Program-made: the position numbers and the translations under genes
The notes under the pieces: generated by a model
The model's input: only the letters and a program-made list of their open reading frames with translations
Told to the model about the DNA's origin: nothing
The model's database searches: none
Shown: positions 7,051 to 14,273 of the stretch, in pieces
Layout: the number at the start of each line of letters is the position of its first letter
Numbering within the stretch: the stretch's first letter is position 1
Source of the DNA: ANME-2 cluster archaeon
GTDB lineage: Archaea > Halobacteriota > Methanosarcinia > Methanosarcinales > Methanocomedenaceae
Reading direction: 5' to 3'
Length of the DNA stretch: 19,206 nt
Assembly (NCBI GenBank): GCA_023544605.1
Contig: JAMJFQ010000030.1
Span: forward strand, 1-19,206

Positions 7051-8259
7051 TCACAGAAAATCCAGCAGTGTCCTCTGGTTCAGTCTTCTATCCAGCAGAC
7101 TGGACTTATGGTACCATTCATCTGTCCTGGTATTGAGCCGGATGGACATATCAGTCAAGGCTGCATCAATGGAATCGAATTTCAATGGGGGCAGCGACAG
7201 GGCATACCTGGCAGCCTCACGTACTACCCATACTCCAAGGGGTGCCCAGTAGTCAGGAGTAATCTCCCTTATGGTGAACACAGTGGCTTGTCGGCGCAGA
7301 TCGTGTAAATGTTCCAGCACAGGCAGCCTGGCAGCGTAATATCCGCCGCCAAGGTTAGAATATCCCTTCTTGCCGTTATGGTCCTCCCAGTCAGCTTCCA
7401 CATGGGTCGTACCGCCAGACCATACTGCCCTGGGCATCCATATCTCAATAAGCTCAAAGGCTAATGGTCCTGGAATTACCATTATTTCGAAGTGATTGCC
7501 GTGCAGTTCTCCGCTATACACCTGTATTTCGCTACTTTCCGGATAATACCTGATATCTTCTGCAAGCATCTTACCCACCATGTCATCGGTTGCAGTTATA
7601 GACCAGCGTGTTGGCACTATCTTACGTTTTTTTCCCAATAACCCGATAGAAAGCAATCTGTTGATGTGGTCAGTGGAAATGTCTGCGCTGTACATCTCCT
7701 TAACCGCGTCGGCTGCTGCAACATCACAATCACCTACCATCCTGTCCACCTGTCTGGGCACGACCGGGTTCTGGGCGATATCAAGTTTGGTAACTTCTCC
7801 AGCAGGACCCATGGGCGAGAGTATCCCATCAAAACGCAGATCCATACGTGGCGCTTTGTAGAACCATACTTCTGTGTCCACAGGGGTTTGGGACAGTGCA
7901 AGCTCCTGGGTCTTTTGGAGCATACTATCGGGCGTGGCAGCATCCTTTACATTGAAATGCATATTAGACCTCACCAGACTGGACCGAAGTCTCACGATGT
8001 CCCCTATTCCCAGGCCGTTCCATGAACCCGGATCGTCAAAAGTTCCAGCTTCCTTTCCCACCACATCAGGCGGCACCAGTGGTCCGGCAGAAACGTGCGG
8101 GTATCCGTATCGTCCCACGAACACAGAAGGAGGTGAGGAGCCAAAGATATTATCAGAAAGTTTTTTTGTGGTACCCAGAGGTTTGAACTTCTCAAGAATG
8201 GGACAGGCTGGACGGCCGCAATGTCCCTTACCTTTACAGGAGACACAAAGGGAGGTCAT
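7051..8259 (-). CDS. nreA: DNA repair protein NreA
   Basis: A 402-residue archaeal DNA-repair protein of the Nre family, implicated in resistance to DNA damage and interaction with PCNA. The N-terminus carries a compact cysteine cluster (Cys5, 8, 14, 19 in CVSCKGKGHCGRPAC), probably a zinc site. The conserved central region includes SSPPSVFVGRYGYPHV, GPLVPPD and the DAATPDSMLQ stretch. The protein ends exactly in QRTLLDFL (395-402), which fits a PCNA-interacting (PIP) box Q-x-x-L-x-x-F-L/F. Length and ends match complete family members. It diverges from ccmE. A TATA-like CTTTAAAGT lies about 25-35 bases upstream of the ATG, with no ribosome binding site, so the mRNA is probably leaderless. 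Confidence 0.93.
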   Translation of the reverse strand: MTSLCVSCKGKGHCGRPACPILEKFKPLGTTKKLSDNIFGSSPPSVFVGRYGYPHVSAGPLVPPDVVGKEAGTFDDPGSWNGLGIGDIVRLRSSLVRSNMHFNVKDAATPDSMLQKTQELALSQTPVDTEVWFYKAPRMDLRFDGILSPMGPAGEVTKLDIAQNPVVPRQVDRMVGDCDVAAADAVKEMYSADISTDHINRLLSIGLLGKKRKIVPTRWSITATDDMVGKMLAEDIRYYPESSEIQVYSGELHGNHFEIMVIPGPLAFELIEIWMPRAVWSGGTTHVEADWEDHNGKKGYSNLGGGYYAARLPVLEHLHDLRRQATVFTIREITPDYWAPLGVWVVREAARYALSLPPLKFDSIDAALTDMSIRLNTRTDEWYHKSSLLDRRLNQRTLLDFL

Positions 8260-8345
8260 GTAAACACATATTGGTTATCAGGTTACTTTAAAGGTAGCAT
8301 TCTCCTACCGGACATAGAATTAATATATATTGATATCCATATCAA
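8260..8345. promoter_or_regulatory. Divergent nreA / ccmE promoter region with a palindrome abutting the ccmE start
   Basis: Towards nreA a TATA-like CTTTAAAGT lies near 8293-8285. Towards ccmE TTAATATATATT occupies about 8320-8331, predicting a transcript start at or just inside the first codons. A perfect inverted repeat, TTGATAT-CC-ATATCAA (8330-8345), fills the space between that TATA box and the ATG at 8346. A second, shorter inverted repeat, GGTAG/CTACC (8293-8297 and 8305-8309), lies between the two promoters. The long palindrome is well placed to be a repressor site that would block polymerase. Confidence 0.5.
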
Positions 8346-8717
8346 ATGAGACCAATGAAAATTGATAAACGAATTCTGTTAGGAATACTTACTATATTTT
8401 TTTGTGTTTTCCTGGGATATAGTGCGATCAATAATTATCTGGTACATTATGAGACGGTAAGCGACGTGATGGATAAAAACCTGGTGGGCGATATAAGGGT
8501 TAGCGGAAAACTGGCCTCTGAACCCGCCAGCATTGGCGGCACATATAATTTCCAGATAACAGATGGCAACTCCACAATGGATGTGATATACAAGGGCAAC
8601 TTGCCTTCATCCTTCAGCCTTGATTCTGACGTGGTCGTGCAGGGCAGGATAGGTGAAGATAAAGTCTTCCGGGCAGTAACCGTTATCACCAAATGCCCTT
8701 CTAAGTTCGAGGTTTGA
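8346..8717 (+). CDS. ccmE: CcmE-like cytochrome c maturation heme chaperone
   Basis: A 123-residue membrane-anchored protein. One N-terminal transmembrane helix (about 8-28) is followed by an extracytoplasmic small beta-barrel of OB type (about 36-121). CcmE carries heme covalently from CcmC to CcmF for attachment to apocytochromes. Bacterial CcmE binds heme through His in HxxxY; archaeal and some deltaproteobacterial forms use CxxxY. Here the motif near the C-terminus is CPSKF (117-121), so the expected Tyr is Phe, and only two residues follow. The gene heads a tight run with a small membrane protein (two bases after the stop) and ccmF. An internal ATG at 8355 (residue 4) is an alternative start, since the TATA box predicts transcription near 8350. 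Confidence 0.87.
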   Translation: MRPMKIDKRILLGILTIFFCVFLGYSAINNYLVHYETVSDVMDKNLVGDIRVSGKLASEPASIGGTYNFQITDGNSTMDVIYKGNLPSSFSLDSDVVVQGRIGEDKVFRAVTVITKCPSKFEV

Positions 8718-8719
8718 AC

Positions 8720-9034
8720 ATGGTATATACACTTCAGGCACTACATGATATGAATACAGGTATAATACTGGCTACACTTACCCTTGCATATCTTAAGGGC
8801 AGGACAGCAGCTTATTCACACCTTGGACTGGCTGCACTTGTATTGTTCATTATCAGCCTGCTTCCCACACCTATCCACGGTACAGGTATACTGGGCATCG
8901 CTGTCATGACATTTACGTATGCCTTTGTCTATTATAACTGGCAGCACAGGGAGATTCGGGGGCTGGCACTGGTTGCGTTGCTTGTTATCATGTTGAACGT
9001 GGTGATAGGGTTCAGGTTAAGAGGTCTCATATAA
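8720..9034 (+). CDS. Small polytopic membrane protein between ccmE and ccmF
   Basis: A 104-residue, strongly hydrophobic protein with about four membrane segments (roughly 13-27, 34-50, 57-74 and 81-98). I do not recognise a named family, and it is too long and too hydrophobic to be CcmD. The ATG at 8720 is preceded by GAGG at 8709-8712, which lies inside the ccmE coding end. It starts two bases after the ccmE stop, so the two are almost certainly co-translated. A TTG at 8714 would overlap ccmE and has poorer spacing. The position between two heme-delivery genes suggests a helper in cytochrome c maturation, for example assembling or stabilising the CcmE-CcmF complex. This is inference from context only. 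Confidence 0.8.
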   Translation: MVYTLQALHDMNTGIILATLTLAYLKGRTAAYSHLGLAALVLFIISLLPTPIHGTGILGIAVMTFTYAFVYYNWQHREIRGLALVALLVIMLNVVIGFRLRGLI

Positions 9035-9087
9035 GGGATATTAGCACATATTTGCGCCATTATTAATAACGAAAAAAAGGTGAATAC

Positions 9088-10977
9088 ATGAATCTTGGAG
9101 ATGTTTTCCTCTACTTATCATTTTTATCAGGACTATTATCATTGATGTTGCTATGGGATTCGCCAAAACTTGAATTTTTAAGTGCCCTGAAACCTTACCG
9201 CCGGTGGACCCTGAGAATATCTGCTGCCTTTTTGTCACTGGCTGTAGCACTTTTGGTCTATTATTTCCTGGTCTCAGATTTTTCCATCAATTATGTATAT
9301 TCTTACAGCAGTCTCGATTTGCCCCCCATCTACAAATTATCAGCCCTCTGGACAGGCGAGGAAGGATCCATGCTGTTCTTCACGTTAGGGCTGGTGCTTA
9401 TTGCTGTATATATGGTGGAAAAGTACGAAGACGGTGTAGAGCGTCCGATCATTCTTAGCTTAACCCTGCTATTTCTCCTGCTTACCATCCTGCTTGGTCC
9501 GTTTGATACCACACTTCAATCAAATCCGAGAATGACAGAAATACCACCCGACGGCCTGGGTCTTAATCCACTACTGGTCAATATATGGATGGTATTCCAT
9601 CCTCCCGGCATCTTCATTGGTTATGCACTGATGTCGGTAGTGTTTGCATCGGCAATTGTCCAGTCCCCGGATTGGGAGTCCAAGTGCAGAGGATTCGCCC
9701 GCATGGCATGGTTGATACTGGGAGCGGGTATTATTTCAGGCTGTATCTGGTCATACGAGGTATGGGAATCCTATTGGATATGGGACCCGGCTTTTACCAG
9801 TTCACTTATGGTCTGGCTGATGCTAACGTCATATCTGCATACGGCTGCCAGGTTCAGGAAATCATGGGACCTATCCTTCCTGTCCCCATCCGTGGGTTTA
9901 ATAAGTTTTGTCATAGCTTTGTATTCGATTTACATTATCAGAAGTGGTACCATTCAATCCGTGCACAGTTTCGGTCAGGGGGGGGAGACCATGCTGTTAT
10001 TGTACCTTGTCATGGTATTATTCATCATTTCCATTGGCCTGATAATCAAAAGGGGACTTGAGAAAAAAGAAGATCTCAAATCATCTGATCCTCAAGGATT
10101 GTTATCTGATGGCAACTTATTCCTGGTAACAACGGTAATACTGCTGTTGTTGTCTACCGTATTGTTCACAGGTCTTTCATACTCCCTGATATTGGATATT
10201 TTCGGTAGTGGATTGGCCATATCTATAGAATTATTCAATGACTGGTCATACCCGCTGACCGTCCTGTTGTTGGTTGTAATGGGATTGTGCATGATCGATG
10301 CCCGTTACCGGCGTATTGGGCTCATTTTTGCGGCAGCACTCTTGCTAGTGTTTGTAGGTCTTGATGTCACACAAGACAGATATGACAATATCTCGGTAGC
10401 GGTCATCATCTTTGCCGGTGTAACAGGACTGTATCGTATCACACGGATAGCCATCACGACGGTATCTCCCATGGCGCGACTGAGGAGAGCTTCTCCCCAC
10501 CTGATACACCTGGGTATAGCTATTATGCTCATGGGCGTGCTGATGAGTACCTATTATACCAGCGATACTATTTATTTCAGGTCCTTTAATGAAAAGAAAA
10601 TAGTAGGCGATTTTGAGATAGAACTGTTAAACCTTGCATTTCCTGTACAACACGAGCATTTCACAGCAACACTGACAAAGAGAGGTACCTATAATATTTA
10701 TCAGAAAAACGGGTCGATCGTTGCCACAGGGGATGCGTTATTTATCGAAAAAGGTGAAGAGTATATTACCCGGCCATTCATATACAATGGACTGCTGTCC
10801 GATGTGCGGATAACATACCAGGGTATTGGCACTACAACGCCCGTCTTCATATCATTTGCCAACATCCAGGTTGTACCGGGGATGACAGTGATATGGATTG
10901 GATGCCTGGTAATACTGACTGGAATTTTACCAATATTGATTAGAAAAAATAAAATGAGTGGATTGCCTGGACGGTAA
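9088..10977 (+). CDS. ccmF: Cytochrome c maturation heme lyase subunit CcmF
   Basis: A 629-residue polytopic membrane protein that attaches heme from CcmE to CXXCH motifs of apocytochromes on the outer face of the membrane. Family landmarks appear in order: YKLSALWTGEEGSMLFF (82-98), GLNPLLVNIWMVFHPPGIFIGY (158-179, in which His171 is a conserved ligand-type residue), the WWD region from Trp221 to Leu244 with the core WIWDPAFTSSLMVWL, RSGTIQSVHSFGQGGE (285-300), and near the C-terminus HLIHLGIAIMLMG with another conserved His. Many hydrophobic helices fill the rest. A good GGTGA site precedes the ATG at 9088. ccmE lies upstream, but ccmA, ccmB, ccmC and ccmH are not in this window. It implies c-type cytochromes, as in cytochrome-bearing Methanosarcinales and ANME archaea. 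Confidence 0.94.
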   Translation: MNLGDVFLYLSFLSGLLSLMLLWDSPKLEFLSALKPYRRWTLRISAAFLSLAVALLVYYFLVSDFSINYVYSYSSLDLPPIYKLSALWTGEEGSMLFFTLGLVLIAVYMVEKYEDGVERPIILSLTLLFLLLTILLGPFDTTLQSNPRMTEIPPDGLGLNPLLVNIWMVFHPPGIFIGYALMSVVFASAIVQSPDWESKCRGFARMAWLILGAGIISGCIWSYEVWESYWIWDPAFTSSLMVWLMLTSYLHTAARFRKSWDLSFLSPSVGLISFVIALYSIYIIRSGTIQSVHSFGQGGETMLLLYLVMVLFIISIGLIIKRGLEKKEDLKSSDPQGLLSDGNLFLVTTVILLLLSTVLFTGLSYSLILDIFGSGLAISIELFNDWSYPLTVLLLVVMGLCMIDARYRRIGLIFAAALLLVFVGLDVTQDRYDNISVAVIIFAGVTGLYRITRIAITTVSPMARLRRASPHLIHLGIAIMLMGVLMSTYYTSDTIYFRSFNEKKIVGDFEIELLNLAFPVQHEHFTATLTKRGTYNIYQKNGSIVATGDALFIEKGEEYITRPFIYNGLLSDVRITYQGIGTTTPVFISFANIQVVPGMTVIWIGCLVILTGILPILIRKNKMSGLPGR

Positions 10978-11066
10978 AATATATACTTAATGAGTACGTA
11001 CAGGTGTCCGATGAGCGGGTTCAATTTTTTAAAATACACTCCCACCCCTACCCGTTCATCATACTA

Positions 11067-11100
11067 CTTTTAATTACTCTTTTATTATTATAATTAAAAG
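11067..11100. terminator. AT-rich inverted repeat between convergent ccmF and pcm
   Basis: CTTTTAATTA (11067-11076) and TAATTAAAAG (11091-11100) form a perfect ten-base inverted repeat around a 14-base T-rich loop, in the gap between the ccmF end and the converging pcm gene. The right arm contains the pcm stop codon (11094-11096). T-rich runs on both strands would suit a bidirectional archaeal terminator. Confidence 0.5.
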
Positions 11101-11732
11101 CCATATTTTCCAAGTAATGGTACAAAAACAACCCCGCCTTTTGCTTCTTTTTTAGTCCCGTTGGTTCTGGTAACCAGATACAGTTCCTGCATGTACTTGC
11201 CTACTGGTATCACCATCATTCCACCTATATTCAACTGCTGCACCAATATTTCTGGTATTTCAGGGGCAGCACATGCCACTGATATCCTATCGAATGGAGC
11301 TTGACCGGGCAGACCCCCACTACCGTCTTCGATAATGACTGTAACATCTTTGTACCCGGTCGCATACAGTTTCTCCCTGGCTAACTCGCCCAATGCCCTC
11401 ACCCGCTCAATAGTGAACACATGTCCGCCTGGGCGCACCAGTTCGGCCATGACCGCAGCATGATAACCGCAGCCTCCTCCCACTTCCAGAACCCTGTGCC
11501 CGGGCTGTAGGTCAAGAAGGTTGCACATTATAGCAACCATGTGAGGGGCCGAGATGGTCTGGTTGCAGCCAATAGGTAGAGGATAGTCAGCATACGCAGC
11601 ATATTGTTCATTCCCGCTCACGAACAGGTGCCTGGGCACACGTTCCATGGCATTGAACACCCGCTCAGATATCTCTTTGTGACTGGACCGCAGTCTATGG
11701 ATCAGTCTTTTTCTTTCCGTTTCAAAGTCCAT
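11094..11732 (-). CDS. pcm: Protein-L-isoaspartate O-methyltransferase
   Basis: A 212-residue cytoplasmic enzyme that methylates isoaspartyl residues in aged proteins with S-adenosylmethionine, starting their repair. Recognisable parts are RVPRHLFV (31-38), PLPIGCNQTISAPHMVAIM (51-69, with the conserved substrate-loop Ser61) and SAM-binding motif I VLEVGGGCGYHAAVMAEL (81-98, usually VLEIGTGSGY). They are followed by VFTIER (105-110), DG at 136-137, the motif II strand FDRISVACAAPEIP and a C-terminal VFVPLLGKYGF. Length is normal. Its ATG lies inside the end of the upstream HVO_0476-type gene, with a 31-base overlap in a different frame, so the two are translationally coupled. The T-to-G and S-to-C changes in motif I are mild variants. 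Confidence 0.94.
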   Translation of the reverse strand: MDFETERKRLIHRLRSSHKEISERVFNAMERVPRHLFVSGNEQYAAYADYPLPIGCNQTISAPHMVAIMCNLLDLQPGHRVLEVGGGCGYHAAVMAELVRPGGHVFTIERVRALGELAREKLYATGYKDVTVIIEDGSGGLPGQAPFDRISVACAAPEIPEILVQQLNIGGMMVIPVGKYMQELYLVTRTNGTKKEAKGGVVFVPLLGKYGF

Positions 11733-12421
11733 TGTGCAGACCCCCGCGGCTTGATCGCCGGTCCACTGCTTCTGGAATGGGTAGCACTTTTCTTAGGTGT
11801 ATTCTTACGGGTTAACCATTCGATACGTTCCATGGAATCCGAAAAAACGCGCCTGATATATTTGGCCGGCACTGCTGCCCCTTTCTTATTGACCGAACTG
11901 CCGTCCCTTAATTTTATCTTCTTTATCTGGAATGTTTCGCCGCCAGCCGATAATCTCTCTCCTATGGTGAATTCTTTTTCGCCACTAACATTCATTTCAA
12001 TGGATGTAGTCTGCCAACCTTTATTTACTGATATTTTAGCACTTACCTTATCGGTTGCTCTGGCCCAGATTGTATGTATGCTATCGGCACGAGCCATGTT
12101 TACCCGTTTACCACCTGATTCTATAGATGTGACCTGAACGAAATTGGCATTTTCATCACTCTCATCTTCAACAACGAATTCGTCATCAATTGAAATGATC
12201 TCTTCTGAATCAAAGTCCATTCTCCGACTTGCAGATTTGCCTTCTGAACTGACCACCACTCTGAGGCTCACGGGCCTGGTCTTTTCTTTCTGGTGGGGGT
12301 GTACGGATTCACATTGAGTACATTTGAGCAGCATGCCCGGCTTCTCTTTGAGTATGTTATGTGGGACTGGCTCATCTGGTGAACATTCAGGACATTCAAC
12401 CTGTATAATTTCATGTTCCAT
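11702..12421 (-). CDS. HVO_0476-family zinc-finger protein
   Basis: A 239-residue archaeal protein of the HVO_0476 zinc-finger type; the molecular role is not established. The N-terminus has CPEC (10-13) and CTQC (34-37), a likely zinc ribbon. The middle (about 50-185) is beta-rich and contains the conserved EFTIGERLSAGGETFQIKKI-like core. The C-terminus is basic and Ser/Lys-rich, with a TRKNTPKKSATHSRSSG-like tail suggestive of nucleic-acid contact. The ATG at 12421 is preferred, with GAGGT ten bases upstream. A GTG at 12439 contains part of that same site and is unlikely to be used. A TATA-like AGTATTTAC near 12472-12464 lies upstream. It is conserved beside pcm in many euryarchaea as far as I recall, which fits the 31-base overlap here. 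Confidence 0.82.
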   Translation of the reverse strand: MEHEIIQVECPECSPDEPVPHNILKEKPGMLLKCTQCESVHPHQKEKTRPVSLRVVVSSEGKSASRRMDFDSEEIISIDDEFVVEDESDENANFVQVTSIESGGKRVNMARADSIHTIWARATDKVSAKISVNKGWQTTSIEMNVSGEKEFTIGERLSAGGETFQIKKIKLRDGSSVNKKGAAVPAKYIRRVFSDSMERIEWLTRKNTPKKSATHSRSSGPAIKPRGSAQWTLKRKEKD

Positions 12422-12538
12422 TGTATTTTTTAACCTCACAATATAATGGAATTACATGATAGTAAATACTTCGATGTCCCAGGGTTGTATACATGCTTTT
12501 TGTGACATATTAACTGAATGTTTAGAGGAGAAAAAGAG

Positions 12539-12552
12539 CATTACATGTAATG
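12539..12552. repeat. Perfect 14-bp palindrome CATTACATGTAATG
   Basis: Both strands read CATTACATGTAATG. It lies about 120 bases upstream of the HVO_0476-type gene start and 20 bases from the T-run of the terminator on the other side. It might be a dimeric regulator site. A related half, ATTACATG, recurs at 12454-12461, close to the predicted transcript start. Confidence 0.4.
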
Positions 12553-12571
12553 AAATTTATCATAGTTAGTT

Positions 12572-12621
12572 AAAAAATTAATTGTGCAGATTAAGCAAAT
12601 AGATTTAGACTTAACTGCACA
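12572..12621 (-). terminator. Hairpin plus T-run downstream of the small zinc gene
   Basis: GTGCAG (12584-12589) pairs with CTGCAC (12615-12620) and TTAAG (12591-12595) with CTTAA (12610-12614). One bulged A (12590), an extra T-A pair outside and a 14-base loop complete it. On the minus strand it is followed by AATTAATTTTTTAA, giving six T in a row (12578-12573). It lies about 80 bases after the stop of the gene at 12702-12869. Confidence 0.55.
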
Positions 12622-12701
12622 TGTTTTGACTTTAATTTACGTATGTCAACTAGCCAGTACAATCTTAGCAAATGCTGAATGTACTGTTATAGACCTACTG
12701 A

Positions 12702-12869
12702 TTAAAATCGTTTTGGTCTATGATTTTGGTAGCACTCTCTACAATAAACCGGTCTGTCAGGATCGGGTACAAAAGGCACTTCTGTTTCCTGGCCACAGTC
12801 AGCGCAAGTTGCTTTGTGCATCTCTCTGGGACCAAAATTGTTTCTACTTTGAAAACCTCTATCGTTCAT
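12702..12869 (-). CDS. CxxC-x17-CxxC domain zinc protein
   Basis: A 55-residue basic protein, short enough to be missed. From the ATG at 12869 it begins MNDRGFQSRNNFGPREMHKA, then has TCADCGQETEVPFVP and PDRPVYCRECYQNHRPKRF. The two CxxC pairs (22-25 and 43-46) are separated by exactly 17 residues, matching the CxxC-x17-CxxC domain family with its PF-x-P and RPVYCxxC signature. It is presumably zinc-binding; the Arg/Lys-rich ends suggest contact with RNA or DNA, but no function is established for the family. A ribosome binding site GGAAGT lies eight bases upstream of the ATG, and a hairpin with T-run lies downstream. It stands alone between two minus-strand gene groups. Confidence 0.9.
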   Translation of the reverse strand: MNDRGFQSRNNFGPREMHKATCADCGQETEVPFVPDPDRPVYCRECYQNHRPKRF

Positions 12870-13039
12870 TTATTTACTTCCATTTTAATTCAAATCAACT
12901 AATTCGAAAAGAGCCGCACTTGAGAATTGTTATTCTTCATGAGGTCAATGAGATTAATTGACAGACTACTTTACAACCTACTGGTTTATAGTTGTTTTGT
13001 TCAATGAATGAAGATCTTGATACCAAAATACTGCTATCA

Positions 13040-13192
13040 TCAACCACGGTTTAAGGTCAATGTTAAGTCTTGCCAGTCCTCATCGACCCCATCCAGCGAC
13101 TGGACAGCCCCCGCCACAACCCCTATAATTATCCTCTCCACAAAATTATTCATAGGTATATCTTTTCCATCCACTATTAACTCAATTTCCAT
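13040..13192 (-). CDS. Small conserved-looking protein downstream of R15P isomerase
   Basis: A 50-residue acidic protein: MEIELIVDGKDIPMNNFVER leads into a hydrophobic helix-like IIIGVVAGAVQSLDGVDEDW and ends in a beta-like DLTLTLNRG. It looks like a compact alpha/beta fold. I do not know its function. The ATG at 13192 has a strong GGAGAT site six bases upstream. A TTG at 13234 would extend it by 14 residues but lacks such a site. It follows the R15P isomerase gene on the same strand after 64 bases, so the two are probably co-transcribed. The hydrophobic run is short and interrupted by acidic residues, so a soluble protein is more likely than a membrane one. Confidence 0.72.
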   Translation of the reverse strand: MEIELIVDGKDIPMNNFVERIIIGVVAGAVQSLDGVDEDWQDLTLTLNRG

Positions 13193-13256
13193 TTCTTTAT
13201 CTCCAATAGTTATTATCTGCAAGAAGGTATTCAAATCAACCTTAAATACAGTCGTT

Positions 13257-14201
13257 CTATGCCTTTATTTCCTCATCCAGCATATCCTGCAGGTCCCATC
13301 CTAATATATCGCTAATAATGATATAACTTATCTCAGGCGAGATTGCCCCAACTTCCGTACATATCACATCAATGTAACTTGGAGGTGTGACATCAAAGGC
13401 TGGGTTCCTTACGCTTACGTGCAGCATCGCCGACAATTTTTCGCTGTCCATGACCTCTAACACATCCCGTTCCTCTATCTCCACCATCTCACCCAGCAGG
13501 GTGCGAGGACTGAATTTATAGGTCTCTGCCGCTACGATCAGGTTGGTCCTGCTCTCATGGGCTGCTAATGCCAGCTGGGAAGTGCCGATCTTATTTATCA
13601 CACTGCCGTTTGCAGTGATTGCATCCGCACCAACTACGACAATATCCACATCCTTCATAAAATACCGTACAGCCGAATCTACTATCAAAGAGGTATTTAT
13701 GCCCAATTCGTTAAGCTGGGCAATAGTAAGATGGCCTTGCAGTCGTGGTCTGCTCTCGGTGGCTATCACATTGATATCCTTACCATCTTTGTGCGCCTGT
13801 GCTATCACCGATAGAGCTGCCTGGCTGTTGCAGTGGGTCATGATAGTATCACCATCACGGATACGCTTGCTGCCTATTGCCCCTATCCTCCTGGTGGCGT
13901 CTTTGGACGATTTAATAAAACTATCAGCCCGCCTGATGAGGTCAGTCCTGGCTTCATCCACGGTCTTGCCTGTATACCCCATTACCATCCTGATGGCATT
14001 GGGCAGTGAAACGGCAGTGGGCCGGGTGGCTACCAATATTTCAGCCGTTTGTGACATCTGAATGTTGAACTCCTTTATCTTAGTCCCATCAAACTGCTGA
14101 GCATGACTTTTCAATGCTTCTGCTGCGGCCCTGGCTATGGTGCCGGCTCCCCTTATTTCCATACTACGGATCTTTTCTGCGATTTCAAGTACGTTTTCCA
14201 T
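13257..14201 (-). CDS. Ribose-1,5-bisphosphate isomerase (eIF2B-like family)
   Basis: A 314-residue enzyme converting ribose 1,5-bisphosphate to ribulose 1,5-bisphosphate in the archaeal AMP pathway, between AMP phosphorylase and form III RuBisCO. The eIF2B-like fold is evident. The signature residues of the isomerase, rather than of eIF2B or methylthioribose-1-phosphate isomerase, are RGAG (17-20), ATRPTAVSLPNAI (58-70), THCNS with the catalytic-type Cys124, ATESRPRLQG (147-156) and GADAI with Asp193. Length matches the characterised Thermococcus enzyme class. The ATG at 14201 follows an AGGGTGT-type ribosome site. It is divergent from larE with a 72-base gap. Neither AMP phosphorylase nor RuBisCO is in the window, so pathway membership rests on family identity. 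Confidence 0.9.
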   Translation of the reverse strand: MENVLEIAEKIRSMEIRGAGTIARAAAEALKSHAQQFDGTKIKEFNIQMSQTAEILVATRPTAVSLPNAIRMVMGYTGKTVDEARTDLIRRADSFIKSSKDATRRIGAIGSKRIRDGDTIMTHCNSQAALSVIAQAHKDGKDINVIATESRPRLQGHLTIAQLNELGINTSLIVDSAVRYFMKDVDIVVVGADAITANGSVINKIGTSQLALAAHESRTNLIVAAETYKFSPRTLLGEMVEIEERDVLEVMDSEKLSAMLHVSVRNPAFDVTPPSYIDVICTEVGAISPEISYIIISDILGWDLQDMLDEEIKA

Positions 14202-14273
14202 TGTTACACCCTGTTCATTATAGGTAATCCACAGGGCAAAAGACTTACTAATCTCTCAGATATAGTACCATGC

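Larger units (their letters stand above)
12422..12701. other. Intergenic region with palindrome, hairpin and promoter elements
   Basis: I see no protein gene on either strand; plus-strand open frames running from here to about 12961 are shadows of the small zinc gene at 12702-12869. It holds the promoter of the HVO_0476-type gene, a perfect 14-bp palindrome (12539-12552), and a hairpin with T-run (12572-12621) that probably ends the small zinc gene transcript. The string ATTACATG occurs twice (12454-12461 and within the palindrome). Confidence 0.5.

Noticed and set aside
12584..12961. Plus-strand open frame of 125 codons
   Set aside because: It has no recognisable family and no ribosome site, and it is antisense to the CxxC-x17-CxxC gene, whose motif spacing is exact.
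14103..14273. Upstream extension of the LarE frame by 57 residues
   Set aside because: It overlaps the start of the divergent R15P isomerase gene, and the sequence there is unlike LarE.
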